64,000 nucleotides of DNA from Xenophilus sp003671765 (GCA_051414805.1 CP166702.1:2790001-2854000), one strand, 5' to 3'. Shown: positions 17,405 through 28,060, counted from the first letter of the stretch. Numbers and translations are program-made. Notes: generated from the letters alone by a model not told the origin.

Positions 17405-18610
17405 ATGACCGTCGGCACCTTCGTTCCGCAGATCCGCATCCGCGCCACCTACATGCGCGGCGGCACCAGCAAGGGCGTCTTCTTCCGCCTGCAGGACCTG
17501 CCCGAGGCCGCCCGTCGGCCCGGCGCGGCACGCGACCGCCTGCTGCTGCGCGTGATCGGCAGTCCCGACCCCTATGGCAAGCAGACCGACGGCATGGGCG
17601 GCGCGACCTCGAGCACCAGCAAGGCGGTCATCCTCTCGGCCAGCGAACGGCCCGGGCACGACGTGGACTACCTCTTCGGCCAGGTCGCCGTCGACAAGCC
17701 CTTCGTGGACTGGTCCGGCAACTGCGGCAACCTGTCGGCCGCCGTCGGTCCGTTCGCCATCGCCAACGGGCTGGTGCCGGCGGACCGCGTCCCCCGCGAC
17801 GGGATCTGCACCGTGCGCATCTGGCAGGCCAACATCGGCAAGACCATCGTGGCCCATGTGCCGGTCACGAACGGCGCGGTGCAGGAGACGGGCGACTTCG
17901 AGCTCGACGGCGTGACCTTTCCGGCGGCCGAGGTGCCGCTGGAGTTCATGGACCCGGCGGAGGAGGGCGGTGACGGCGGTGAGGGCGGCGCCATGTTCCC
18001 GACAGGGAATGTGGTCGACACGCTCGACGTGCCCGGCGTCGGCAGCTTCCGGGCCACGCTCATCAACGCCGGCATTCCGACGATCTTTCTGAACGCCGCC
18101 GAGCTCGGCTACACCGGCACCGAGCTGCAGCCGGCCATCAACGGGGACCAGGCCGCCCTGGCGCGCTTCGAGGCCATCCGCGCCTGGGGCGCCGTGAAGA
18201 TGGGCCTCCTGCGCGAGGTGGCCGAGGCGGCGACGCGGCAGCACACGCCCAAGATCGCCTTCGTCGCACCACCGCAGGACTACCTCGCGTCCAGTGGCAA
18301 GCCGGTGCAGGCCGCCGACGTCGACCTGGTGGTGCGCGCGCTGTCGATGGGGCAGCTGCACCACGCGATGATGGGCACCGCCGCGGTCGCGATCGGCGTG
18401 GCGGCCGCGGTCCCGGGTACCCTCGTCAACCTCGCGGCCGGCGGCGGCGAGCGCAGCTCGGTGCGCTTCGGCCATCCTTCCGGAACGCTGCGCGTGGGCG
18501 CCGAGGCCCTGCAGGTCGCCGGCCAGTGGACGGTGACCAAGGCCATCATGAGCCGCAGCGCGCGCGTGCTGATGGAGGGTTTTGTCCGCGTGCCCGGCGA
18601 CTGTTTCTGA
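17405..18610 (+). CDS. prpF: 2-methylaconitate cis-trans isomerase
   Basis: 401 aa. PrpF has a diaminopimelate-epimerase-like fold and converts the trans-2-methylaconitate made by AcnD into the cis form. Family stretches seen: IRATYMRGGTSKGVFF (about 12-27), KQTDGMGGATSSTSK near 60-74, DWSGNCGNLSAAVG (about 102-115) and FGHPSGTLRVGA near the C-terminus. ATG 17405 lies directly after the dispersed repeat, with 32 bp from the acnD stop. The PrpB-like lyase gene follows 27 bp downstream. Confidence 0.95.
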   Translation: MTVGTFVPQIRIRATYMRGGTSKGVFFRLQDLPEAARRPGAARDRLLLRVIGSPDPYGKQTDGMGGATSSTSKAVILSASERPGHDVDYLFGQVAVDKPFVDWSGNCGNLSAAVGPFAIANGLVPADRVPRDGICTVRIWQANIGKTIVAHVPVTNGAVQETGDFELDGVTFPAAEVPLEFMDPAEEGGDGGEGGAMFPTGNVVDTLDVPGVGSFRATLINAGIPTIFLNAAELGYTGTELQPAINGDQAALARFEAIRAWGAVKMGLLREVAEAATRQHTPKIAFVAPPQDYLASSGKPVQAADVDLVVRALSMGQLHHAMMGTAAVAIGVAAAVPGTLVNLAAGGGERSSVRFGHPSGTLRVGAEALQVAGQWTVTKAIMSRSARVLMEGFVRVPGDCF

Positions 18611-18637
18611 GAACCCCTTTTTCCCCGAGAGCGAACC

Positions 18638-19498
18638 ATGTCCACCCGCCAGCAACTCAAGGCCCTCGTCGAAGCGCGCCGCGGCGTCATCGTGCCGGGC
18701 GCCTTCAACGCCCTGTCGGCCCGCGTCATCGAAGACCTGGGCTACCCCGCCATCTACGTCACCGGTGCCGGCGTGACCAACATGTGGTTCGGCATGCCAG
18801 ACCAGGGCTTCATGGGCCTGGCCGAGATCGCCGACCACACGGCGCGCATCCGCGACGCGGTGGGCGTGCCGCTGATCGTCGATGCCGACACGGGCTTCGG
18901 CAATGCGCTGAACGTGCGCCATACGGTGCGCACGCTGGAGCGCGCCGGCGCCGACTGCATCCAGTTCGAGGACCAGGTGGCGCCCAAGCGCTGCGGCCAT
19001 TTCTCGGGCAAGGACGTGATCCCGACCCACGAGGCGGTGAGCAAGATCAAGGCGGCCGTCGACGCGCGGCAGGACCCGGACCTGCTCATCCTGGCCCGCA
19101 CCGATGCGTGTGCCACGCAGGGCTTCGAGGCCGCCGTCGAGCGCGCGCAGAAGTTCGCCGAGGCCGGCGCCGACATCCTCTTCGTCGAGGCCGTGACGAA
19201 GGAGGACGAGGTGCGCGCGCTGCCGCAGCGCCTGGCCAAGCCGCAGCTCATGAACATGGTCATCGGCGGGCGCACGCCCATCTTCAACGCGAAGCAGCTG
19301 GGCGAGCTGGGCTACGGCATCGTGCTGTACGCCAACGCGGCCCTGCAGGGCGCGGTGGCCGGCATGCAGAAGGCGCTCACGGTGCTGCGCGACGAGCAGG
19401 AAGTGCAGGAGTCCAGCGGGCTGGTCACGCCCTTTGCCGAGCGGCAGCGGCTGGTGGGCAAGCCCGAATGGGATGCGCTGGAGAAGCGCTACAGCTGA
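18638..19498 (+). CDS. Isocitrate lyase/PEP mutase superfamily enzyme, probably 2-methylisocitrate lyase
   Basis: 286 aa. Superfamily marks: YVTGAGVTNM, metal site DADTGFGNA (82-90), FEDQ (110-113) and the lyase signature KRCGH (117-121) on the active-site loop. KRCGH points to a C-C lyase such as methylisocitrate lyase rather than phosphonomutase. At the end of prpC-tctC-acnD-prpF it would complete the cycle by splitting 2-methylisocitrate into pyruvate and succinate. Oxaloacetate decarboxylase-like relatives look similar, so the substrate is inferred from context. The position last, not first, in the cluster is uncommon. Confidence 0.78.
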   Translation: MSTRQQLKALVEARRGVIVPGAFNALSARVIEDLGYPAIYVTGAGVTNMWFGMPDQGFMGLAEIADHTARIRDAVGVPLIVDADTGFGNALNVRHTVRTLERAGADCIQFEDQVAPKRCGHFSGKDVIPTHEAVSKIKAAVDARQDPDLLILARTDACATQGFEAAVERAQKFAEAGADILFVEAVTKEDEVRALPQRLAKPQLMNMVIGGRTPIFNAKQLGELGYGIVLYANAALQGAVAGMQKALTVLRDEQEVQESSGLVTPFAERQRLVGKPEWDALEKRYS

Positions 19499-19544
19499 GA
19501 AAGGACAAATGAACCTGCTGCACGGCGCGGCCTCGGCGCGCTCG

Positions 19545-20483
19545 CTACGGTTTCTTCGTCCTTTGTCCCGACGCTTCAGAGGCGCCTCGCGAGGGCAGCG
19601 CCGGCCCGCGCCGCGCCAGCTCGACGAAGGCCTTCAGGTAGTCGATGTGCGTCTCCGACTCGCGGGCGCCCAGGTAGATGTGCTTGTGGATGCCGCGGGC
19701 GCCCAGCCGCACCGGCACCACGTCCATCCGGCCCGCGTACTCCTCGACCAGCCAGCGTGGCAGGGCGGCGACGCCGCGGCCGCTGGCCACCATCTGCACC
19801 ATGATGTCGGTGGTCTCGATGGTCTTGTGGCGCCTGGGCGTGACGCCGGCGGGCATGAGGAACTGGTTGTAGATGTCGAGCCGGTCGGTCTCGACCGGGT
19901 AGGTCACCAGGACCTCGCCGCTCAGGTCCCTGGGTTTGACGTGGGCGGCGTCGGCCAGCGCATGGCCGCGCGCCACCACGAGCACCTGTTCGTAGTCGAA
20001 CACCGGCTCGAAGGCGAGGCCGGGCTTGAACAGCGGGTCGGGCGTGACGAGCAGGTCGATCTCGTAGCCGTACAGCGCGCCGATGCCGCCGAACTGGAAT
20101 TTCTGCTTCACGTCGACGTCCACGTCGGGCCAGGCCGAGAGGTAGGGCGCGACCACCTTCAGCAGCCATTGGTAGCAGGGGTGGCACTCCATGCCGATGC
20201 GCAGCGCGCCGCGCTCGCCCTGCGCGAATTGCAGCAGCCGCTCCTGCGCCAGGTCGAGCTGCGGGATCACGCGGTTGGCCACCGCCAGCAGGTATTGGCC
20301 CGCCTGCGTGAGCCGCAGGCTGCGGCCTTCGCGCAGCCAGATGTCGGTGCCCAGCTGCTGTTCCAGCTTGCGCATGCTGTGGCTGAGTGCGGACTGCGTG
20401 ACGTGCAGCACGCCGGCCGCCGCGGTCAGCGAGCCCTGGCGTTCGACTTCGCGGACGATGGCGAGGTGCGTGCGCTCCAGCAT
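19545..20483 (-). CDS. LysR-family regulator, MetR-like
   Basis: 312 aa. N-terminal helix-turn-helix LTAAAGVLHVTQSALSHSMRKLE (about 18-40) and an effector domain starting near ALRIGMECHPCYQWL, a stretch typical of MetR-type regulators that sense homocysteine. It is divergent from mesX-mesD with 77 bp between starts, and a 6-bp-arm palindrome sits in the gap. Inferred role: control of the methionine synthase pair. It ends 46 bp from the convergent prpB-like gene. Confidence 0.85.
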   Translation of the reverse strand: MLERTHLAIVREVERQGSLTAAAGVLHVTQSALSHSMRKLEQQLGTDIWLREGRSLRLTQAGQYLLAVANRVIPQLDLAQERLLQFAQGERGALRIGMECHPCYQWLLKVVAPYLSAWPDVDVDVKQKFQFGGIGALYGYEIDLLVTPDPLFKPGLAFEPVFDYEQVLVVARGHALADAAHVKPRDLSGEVLVTYPVETDRLDIYNQFLMPAGVTPRRHKTIETTDIMVQMVASGRGVAALPRWLVEEYAGRMDVVPVRLGARGIHKHIYLGARESETHIDYLKAFVELARRGPALPSRGASEASGQRTKKP

Positions 20484-20518
20484 GATGTGTGAGCCGTATT
20501 CATGAATGCGTGAGATAT

Positions 20519-20538
20519 GACCATTTTACTTCATGGTC
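20519..20538. promoter_or_regulatory. Candidate MetR-type operator upstream of mesX
   Basis: GACCAT-N8-ATGGTC with perfect arms, 22 bp before the mesX ATG and 35 bp from the metR-like start. It is not the classical TGAA-N5-TTCA, so assignment is tentative. Confidence 0.4.
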
Positions 20539-20560
20539 TTCCGTCTCTAGCATTCGTGGC

Positions 20561-21550
20561 ATGGCGACGCATCCAGCCCCCACCTTCCACATCCATCGCA
20601 TCCGCTTCGACGAGAACTACCAGCCCTCGGACAGCACGCGCATCACGACCAACTTCGCGAACCTGGCCCGTGGGCAGAGCCGCCAGCAGAACCTGCGCAA
20701 CACGCTGCGCATGATCGACCGCCGCTTGAACGACCTGGCGCACTGGGACAACCCGGATGCCGATCGCTACGCCGTCGAACTCGAGATCGTCTCGGTCGAG
20801 ATGCGATTCGACGCCGCGAGCGGCGCACCGGCATTCCCGCTGATCGAGATGCTCCAGCCCTTGATCGTCGACAAGGCGGCCGACCGGCGCATCGAAGGGA
20901 TCGTGGGGAACAACTTCTCCTCCTACGTGCGCGACTACGACTTCAGCGTCCTGCTGCCGGGCCACAACGCCAATCGCACGGCATTCGACGTGCCCGACGA
21001 TTTCGGCGACCTGCACGGCAGCCTGTTCCGGCGCTTCGTCGGCTCGGAGGTCTACCAGGCGAATTTCGGCAAGGCGCCGGTGATCTGCATCAGCGCGGCC
21101 ACCAGCAGGAGCTACCTGCGCAGCGGCAACCGCCACCCGGTGCTGGGTGCGGAGTACCGGCAGGACGAGCCCTCGTCGACCGACCGCTACTTCGCGAAGA
21201 TGGGCCTGCAGGTTCGCTTCTTCATGCCGCCCGGCGGCGTGGCGCCGCTGGCGTTCTATTTCCAGGGCGATCTGCTGGCCGATTACTCCAACCTCGAACT
21301 GATCGGCACCATCAGCACCATGGAGACTTTCCAGAAGATCTACCGCCCCGAGATCTACAACGCCAATTCGGCCGCCGGCGGGCTCTTCCGGCCGAGCCTC
21401 GCGAACCCGGACTACTCGCTGACGCAGATCGTCTACGACCGCGAGGAGCGCAGCCAGCTGGCCATGAAGCAGGGAAAATTCGCCGAGGAGCACTTCATGA
21501 AGCCGTACCGGCGCGTGCTCGAACAATGGGCTGCCGAGGTGGCCCTCTGA
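20561..21550 (+). CDS. mesX: DUF1852 protein MesX, partner of the core methionine synthase
   Basis: 329 aa. DUF1852 proteins are encoded next to MesD and are needed, with oxygen, for MesD to make methionine without methyl-folate or cobalamin; they are thought to help supply the methyl group. Visible: FHIHRIRFDENYQPSDSTRITTNFANLARG in the first 45 residues (read in two halves), LPGHNANRTAFDVP and RYFAKMGLQVRFFMPPGG. No signal peptide, so cytosolic. The in-frame extension to 20489 crosses the operator region, hence ATG 20561. mesD starts 49 bp downstream. Confidence 0.88.
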   Translation: MATHPAPTFHIHRIRFDENYQPSDSTRITTNFANLARGQSRQQNLRNTLRMIDRRLNDLAHWDNPDADRYAVELEIVSVEMRFDAASGAPAFPLIEMLQPLIVDKAADRRIEGIVGNNFSSYVRDYDFSVLLPGHNANRTAFDVPDDFGDLHGSLFRRFVGSEVYQANFGKAPVICISAATSRSYLRSGNRHPVLGAEYRQDEPSSTDRYFAKMGLQVRFFMPPGGVAPLAFYFQGDLLADYSNLELIGTISTMETFQKIYRPEIYNANSAAGGLFRPSLANPDYSLTQIVYDREERSQLAMKQGKFAEEHFMKPYRRVLEQWAAEVAL

Positions 21551-21599
21551 CGGCTCGCATGCCGTTGTCTCCATCGATCTTTGCCCCAAGGAATCCCTG

Positions 21600-22625
21600 A
21601 TGTTCGAAACCTCCATCGCCGGCAGCCTGCCCAAGCCCGCTTGGCTCGCCGAAACCAACAAGCTCTGGCCGCAGTGGCGGGCGGAAGGCGACGCGCTTCG
21701 CCAGGGCAAGGCCGACGCCACGCTGCTGTGGATCAAGGCGCAGGAAGACGCGGGCCTGGACATCGTGGGCGATGGCGAGCAGTCGCGCCAGCATTTCGTG
21801 CACGGCTTCCTCGAACAGGTCGAGGGCATCGACTTCGAGCACAAGGTGAAGATGGGCATCCGCGACAACCGCTACGACGCGATGGTGCCGCAGGTGGTGT
21901 CGGCCCTGCGCCTGAAGGGCCGGGTGCATGCCTTCGAGGCCCGGCTGGCCCGCGCACACACGAAGAAGAAGCTGAAGTTCACCTTGCCGGGCCCCATGAC
22001 CATCGTCGACACCGTGGCCGACCGCTTCTACGGCGACAAGGTGAAGATGGCCTTCGCATTCGCGGAGCTGCTCAACCAGGAAGCGCTCGCACTGCAGGCC
22101 GACGGCGTCGACATCATCCAGTTCGACGAGCCCGCCTTCAACGTCTACATGAAGGACGCCGCGGACTGGGGCGTGAAGGCGCTCGAACGCGCGGCGCAGG
22201 GCCTGAGCTGCACGACCGCGGTGCACATCTGCTACGGCTACGGCATCAAGGCCAACACCGACTGGAAGCAGACGCTGGGCGACGAATGGCGCCAGTACGA
22301 AGCGGTGTTCCCCGCGCTTGCGAAGAGCAGCATCGACCAGGTCAGCCTGGAGTGCATCCACTCCCACGTGCCGCCCGACCTGATGAAGCTGCTGGACGGC
22401 AAGGACGTGATGGTGGGCGTGATCGACGTCGCGAGCGACGTGGTCGAGACGCCCGAGGAGGTCGCCGACACGATCGGCCGCGCGCTGCAGTTCGTGCCCA
22501 AGGAGCGGCTGTTCCCCTGCACCAACTGCGGCCTGGCGCCCATGGGCCGCGATGTCGCCTGGCGCAAGCTGAAGGCCCTGGCCGAAGGCACGCGACTGGC
22601 CAGGGAGCGGCTCGCCGCGGCCTGA
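21600..22625 (+). CDS. mesD: Core methionine synthase (MesD family)
   Basis: 341 aa, equal to the C-terminal catalytic half of MetE without the folate-binding N-terminal domain. Zinc/homocysteine site residues are present: His209 and Cys211 (VHICYGYG), Glu251 (SLECIHSH) and Cys307 or Cys310 (FPCTNCGL). It methylates homocysteine; the MesD type depends on MesX and oxygen. It is the second gene of the mesX-mesD pair. The convergent D-aminoacylase gene ends 50 bp beyond. Confidence 0.9.
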   Translation: MFETSIAGSLPKPAWLAETNKLWPQWRAEGDALRQGKADATLLWIKAQEDAGLDIVGDGEQSRQHFVHGFLEQVEGIDFEHKVKMGIRDNRYDAMVPQVVSALRLKGRVHAFEARLARAHTKKKLKFTLPGPMTIVDTVADRFYGDKVKMAFAFAELLNQEALALQADGVDIIQFDEPAFNVYMKDAADWGVKALERAAQGLSCTTAVHICYGYGIKANTDWKQTLGDEWRQYEAVFPALAKSSIDQVSLECIHSHVPPDLMKLLDGKDVMVGVIDVASDVVETPEEVADTIGRALQFVPKERLFPCTNCGLAPMGRDVAWRKLKALAEGTRLARERLAAA

Positions 22626-22675
22626 CGCCGCCGGCGTCCGGCCGCGGCGCCGGTCCGCGTGCCTTCAGCGTCGGC

Positions 22676-24145
22676 TCAGGCGGCGGCGGTGCTGCGCGTG
22701 ATGACCTGCCCGTTGCGGGCGCCGCTGTGGGCGCCGTGCTCCCAGGTCACGACCCCGTTCACGATGACGGTGTCGATGCCTTCCGCGGGGCGCGTGGGCG
22801 CCGCGTAGTCGGCGGCGTCGCGCACCGTGCCGGCATCGAAGACGACGACGTCCGCGTGGTGGCCGACCTTGAGCAGTCCGCGTTCGTGCAGACCGAAATT
22901 GCGCGCGGTGAGCCCGGTCATCTTCCACACCGCCGTCTCCAGCGGGAACAGCCCGACGTCGCGGCTGTAGTGGCCGAGCACGCGCGGGAAAGTGCCCCAC
23001 AGCCGCGGGTGCGGCTTCTCGCCGACCGGGATGCCGTCGGAGCCGATCATGGTCTCGTCGAAGGCAAGGATGCGCTGCACGTCGTCCTCGTCCATCTGGA
23101 AGTAGATGGCGCTGCCCGGCTGCAGGCGCCGCGCCGCCTCCTCCTTGTCGACGCCCCATTCGCGGGCGATGTCGGCCAGGTCGCGGCCGGCGCATTCGGG
23201 GTGCGGCTCGCTGCCGGCGATCAGCACCCGGCCGTCGAGCATCCCGCGGTCGGTGCGGATCATGGTGGAGCCGGCCGTGTACGGGTAGCAGTCGAGGCCG
23301 ATGCACTGGTGCTTCATTGCGTCGCGGATGAAGGGCAGGGTGATGCGGGTCTTGCCGAAGTTGGGCTCGCGCTGCACCTTGTGGTGCGACACGACCACCG
23401 GCACGTCGAGCGCGCGGCCGATGTGGAAGGTTTCCTCGAGCGAGTCCATGACCTTCTCGGCCTCGTCGCGCATGTGGGTGACGTACAGCGCCTTGCGCGC
23501 GCTGAGCGGCCGGCACACCTCGATGATCTCCTCGGTGGTGGCCTTGACGGCCGGCGGGTAGAAGGTGCCGGTGGACAGGCCGATCGCACCGGCCTGCATT
23601 GCTTCCTCGACCAGCGCCTGCATGGCGGCGATCTCCTCGTCGTTCGCGACACGGTCGAGGTCCTGCATGGTGACGGCGCGCAGGGTCGAGTGGCCGACCA
23701 TGGCCGCGACGTTGACCGACGACGGGGTGGCGCGCAGCGCGTCGAGGTAGGCGCGGAAGGTGGTGAAGCGGCCCTTGGCCGGGGTGTCGATGAGGTTCAG
23801 GGGCATCGGCAGGTCCATGTCCTCGCGCAACGGTGCGGCGCTGATGCCGCAGTTGCCCGCCACCACGGTGGTGACGCCCTGCGACACCTTGAAGGGCATG
23901 GCCGCCTGCGAGAGCACGGCCTGGTCGTCGTGCGTGTGCGAGTCGATGAAGCCGGGAGCGACGATGCGCCCCGTGGCGTCGAGGGTGCGCTCGGCCGTGT
24001 GGCCGGCGAGCGCGCCGATGGCGACGATGCGGTCGCCCACGATGCCGACGTCGGCCGCGAAGCGCGGCGCCTTGCTGCCGTCGATGACCGTGCCGCCGCG
24101 GATCAGGAGGTCGTAATGGGTGGGTGGCGTGGGGGTGTCGGACAT
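22676..24145 (-). CDS. N-acyl-D-amino-acid deacylase (amidohydrolase family)
   Basis: 489 aa. Metal-dependent amidohydrolase: the metal-binding HxH in DSHTHDD (His70, His72), the Cys ligand typical of D-aminoacylases in GNCGIS (Cys99), VSHHK (about residues 250-254), and a late IGSDGIPVGEKPHPR segment. It removes the N-acyl group from N-acyl-D-amino acids. No signal peptide, so cytosolic, acting after import. Last gene of the eight-gene minus-strand operon, 31 bp after the transporter ATPase gene. Confidence 0.88.
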   Translation of the reverse strand: MSDTPTPPTHYDLLIRGGTVIDGSKAPRFAADVGIVGDRIVAIGALAGHTAERTLDATGRIVAPGFIDSHTHDDQAVLSQAAMPFKVSQGVTTVVAGNCGISAAPLREDMDLPMPLNLIDTPAKGRFTTFRAYLDALRATPSSVNVAAMVGHSTLRAVTMQDLDRVANDEEIAAMQALVEEAMQAGAIGLSTGTFYPPAVKATTEEIIEVCRPLSARKALYVTHMRDEAEKVMDSLEETFHIGRALDVPVVVSHHKVQREPNFGKTRITLPFIRDAMKHQCIGLDCYPYTAGSTMIRTDRGMLDGRVLIAGSEPHPECAGRDLADIAREWGVDKEEAARRLQPGSAIYFQMDEDDVQRILAFDETMIGSDGIPVGEKPHPRLWGTFPRVLGHYSRDVGLFPLETAVWKMTGLTARNFGLHERGLLKVGHHADVVVFDAGTVRDAADYAAPTRPAEGIDTVIVNGVVTWEHGAHSGARNGQVITRSTAAA

Positions 24146-24176
24146 GGCTTCCTTCGTGGCGGCTGGGCGGACGGCC

Positions 24177-25180
24177 TCAGCGGAAATGGCAGGCGACCTG
24201 GTGGCCTGCGGATGAATCTGACGGCCGGGGCGAGAGGGCCGGCGCCTCGGTCTTGCACACCGGCTGGGCCAGCGGGCAGCGTGTGTGGAAGCGGCAGCCG
24301 CTCGGCGGGTTGGCCGGGCTGGGCGGATCGCCCTGCAGCAGCATGCGCTTCGAGGGGGTGCGTGGGTTGGGCACCGGCACGGCGGACAGAAGGATCTCGG
24401 TGTAGGGGTGGCGGGGTGCCGAGAACAGGGTGTCGCGGTCAGCGATCTCGACGATGCGGCCCAGGTACATCACCGCCACCCGGTGGCTGATGTGCCGCAC
24501 CACCGCCAGGTCGTGCGCGACGAAGAGGTAGGCGATGCCGAACTCGGCCTGCAGGTCCATCAGCAGGTTCACCACCTGCGCCTGCACCGACACGTCCAGC
24601 GCCGAGACCGGCTCGTCGCACACGATCAGCTTCGGGTTGAGGGCCAGCGCGCGCGCGATGCCCAGGCGCTGTCGCTGCCCGCCCGAGAACTCGTGCGGGT
24701 ACTTCCGGGTCGCCTCGGGCCGCAGGCCGACCTTGCCGAAGAGCCAGTCGACGCGCTCGCGCCGCTCGCGCGCCGAACTCATGCCGAAGTTCTTCAGGGG
24801 CTCGGCCACGATCTCGCCGGCCGGCAGGCGGGGGCTGAGCGAGGCGTACGGGTCCTGGAAGATGATCTGCACGTCGCGGCGGCGCAGGCGCATCTGCTCG
24901 GCGCCCAGCGTGGTGAGTTCCTCGCCGTCGAGCTGCACCGAGCCGGCGGTCGGCTCGATCAGTCGCATGACCGATTTGGCGGTGGTGGTCTTGCCGCAGC
25001 CGGACTCGCCCACGAGGGACAGCGTCTCGCCGCGCGCGACCTCGAAGGACACGTCGTCCACCGCCTGGATGGGCGGCCTGGCCGGCGCCAGCCAGCGCTT
25101 GGGCACCGTGTAGTGCTTGCGCAGGCTCGACACCTTGAGCAGCGTGGCGGGGCCGGGAGGCGTCGTGCTCTGGATCGGGT

Positions 25181-25184
<4 letters not shown>
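24177..25184 (-). CDS. dppF: Oligopeptide/dipeptide ABC transporter ATP-binding protein, DppF/OppF type
   Basis: 335 aa. Walker A GESGCGKTTT, signature FSGGQRQRLGIARAL, Walker B LIVCDEPVSALD, H-loop VAHDLAV, and the C-terminal oligopeptide-transporter region with cysteines (CRFHTRCPLAQPVCK) that often hold an Fe-S cluster. ATG 25184 overlaps the dppD stop by 4 nt. It energises import with DppD. Confidence 0.93.
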
Positions 25185-26215
<1,031 letters not shown>

Positions 26216-26231
26216 CGTGGGGCTCCCGCGT

Positions 26232-27122
26232 TCAGAGTTGGCGCGCCAGGCGCGGGTCGAGCGCGTCGCGCAGGCCGTCGCCCAGCATGTTGATCGCCAG
26301 CACGGTGATCGCCAGCAGGATGCCGGGGTACAGGATGATGTGGAAGGCCACGGCGACGAAGTTGCGCCCCTCGGCCATCATGTTTCCCCAGCTCGGCGTC
26401 TGCGCTGGCACGCCCACCCCGAGGAAGGACAGCGCGGCCTCGGTGAGCACGGCCGCCGCCGCGACGAAGGTGGCCTGCACGATCAGCGGCGCGACCATGT
26501 TCGGCAGCACGTGCCGCGCGAGGATCACCGGCAGCCGCGTGCCCACGGCGTGCGCGGCCTCGACGAAGAGCTGCTCGCGCAGAGTGAGGGCGAGCGAGCG
26601 CACCAGCCGCGTGACGCGCGGAATCTCGGGCACGGTGATCGCCACGATCACCGTGGTCAGGCTGGCCTGGGTGACCGCCATCAGCGCGATCGCCAGCAGG
26701 ATTCCGGGGATCGCCATCAGGCCGTCCATGATGCGCATGACGAAGGCGTCGGCCCAGCGCACGAAGCCTGCGAACAGCCCAAGCACGATGCCCAGCGCCG
26801 TCGCGAGCGCGCCGACCGACAGGCCGACGATCATCGAAACGCGGCCGCCCCACACGGCGCGACTGAACACGTCGCGGCCCAGCGCGTCGGTGCCGAACCA
26901 GTGCTCGGCGGAAGGCGGCTGCATGCGCGCGAGCACGTCCATGTCCTGCGGGTCGTGGGTGGCGATCCAGGGCGCGAGCAGCGACAGCGCGGCCACCGCG
27001 ATCAGGAGCAGCGCGCCGGCGATCAGCGTCGGGTGCTTGCGCGCCCAGCGAAAGCGCGGCAGCACGAAGGGAATGTCGTCCGGCGGGGCGGCCGCCGGTG
27101 TCGTCGTGGGCAGGGCGGACAT
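26232..27122 (-). CDS. dppC: Peptide ABC transporter permease, DppC type
   Basis: 296 aa. N-terminal OppC-type region with one membrane helix (TLIAGALLLIAVAALSLLAP), then FGTDALGRDVFSRAVWGGR and five further helices. The coupling segment EAAHAVGTRLPVILARHVLPN carries the EAA loop. C-terminal LTEAALSFLGVGVPAQTPSWG is typical. ATG 27122 is 2 bp after the dppB stop. Confidence 0.93.
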   Translation of the reverse strand: MSALPTTTPAAAPPDDIPFVLPRFRWARKHPTLIAGALLLIAVAALSLLAPWIATHDPQDMDVLARMQPPSAEHWFGTDALGRDVFSRAVWGGRVSMIVGLSVGALATALGIVLGLFAGFVRWADAFVMRIMDGLMAIPGILLAIALMAVTQASLTTVIVAITVPEIPRVTRLVRSLALTLREQLFVEAAHAVGTRLPVILARHVLPNMVAPLIVQATFVAAAAVLTEAALSFLGVGVPAQTPSWGNMMAEGRNFVAVAFHIILYPGILLAITVLAINMLGDGLRDALDPRLARQL

Positions 27123-27124
27123 GG

Positions 27125-28060
27125 TCAGTACTGGATGCGGGGGTCGAAGAGCCGGTAGCTCAGGTCGATCAGCAGGTTGATGAGCACGTAGACACCGGCC
27201 GAGATGAGCAGCACGCTCTGGATGACCGGGTAGTCGTGCCGCTGCACCGAGTCGATCACCAGGCGCCCGACGCCGGGGATGGCGAACACCGTCTCGGTGA
27301 CCACCACGCCGCCGATCAGCAGCGCGATGCCGACGCCGACCGTGGTGGCGATGGGAATGGCCGCGTTGCGCAGCGCATGGCCCAGCACGGGCAGCACGCC
27401 CAGGCCCTTGGCACGCGCGGTGCGGATGTAGTCCTCGTTCAGCACCTCGAGCACCGTGGCCCGCGTCATGCGCGTCACCAGCGCGATGTACACCAGCGCC
27501 AGGTTCACGCAGGGCAGCACCAGGCCGCGCAGCCAGGCGCCGGGGCCCTCGGCGAGGCGGGTGTAGCCCTGCACCGGGAACCAGGGCAGCTGGATGGCGA
27601 AGGCGTAGACCAGCAGGTAGCCGACCAGGAACACCGGCATCGAGAAGGCGAGCACCGCGAAGAGCATCACCAGCCGGTCGACCCAGGTGCCCGCGCGGTA
27701 CGCGGCCAGCGTGCCCAGCGGCACGGCCACCAGCAGCGTCAGCAGCATGGTGAGCGCGGCGATGGACACCGTGGGCTCCAGGCGCTGGCCGAGGAGCTGC
27801 GACACCGGCACCTGCGTGAAGATCGAGGTGCCGAGGTCGCCGGTCGCCAGGCGGCCGAGCCAGAGCATGAACTGCTCCCACAGCGGCTTGTCCAGGCCCA
27901 GCGCGATGCGCAGCCTGGCGATGTCCTCGCCCGTCGCCAGGTCGCCGGCGATGAGCGCGGCCGGATCGCCGGGCGAAAGGTGGATGAGCAGGAAGACGAC
28001 CACGGCCACCACGGCCATCACGGGCAGCGTGGCCGCCAGTCGTCGCAGGAGGTAGCCCAT
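27125..28060 (-). CDS. dppB: Peptide ABC transporter permease, DppB type
   Basis: 311 aa. It begins MGYLLRRLAATLPVMAVV and has about six membrane helices. HLSPGDPAALIAG follows the first helix, and the EAA-like segment RTARAKGLGVLPVLGHALRN faces the ATPases. Pairs with DppC to form the channel. It begins 34 bp after the binding-protein gene. Confidence 0.93.
   Translation of the reverse strand: MGYLLRRLAATLPVMAVVAVVVFLLIHLSPGDPAALIAGDLATGEDIARLRIALGLDKPLWEQFMLWLGRLATGDLGTSIFTQVPVSQLLGQRLEPTVSIAALTMLLTLLVAVPLGTLAAYRAGTWVDRLVMLFAVLAFSMPVFLVGYLLVYAFAIQLPWFPVQGYTRLAEGPGAWLRGLVLPCVNLALVYIALVTRMTRATVLEVLNEDYIRTARAKGLGVLPVLGHALRNAAIPIATTVGVGIALLIGGVVVTETVFAIPGVGRLVIDSVQRHDYPVIQSVLLISAGVYVLINLLIDLSYRLFDPRIQY

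Noticed and set aside
19499..19570. GGACAAA and TTTGTCC between prpB-like and metR-like genes as a two-way terminator
   Set aside because: Arms are short, far apart and partly inside coding sequence; no T-run follows.
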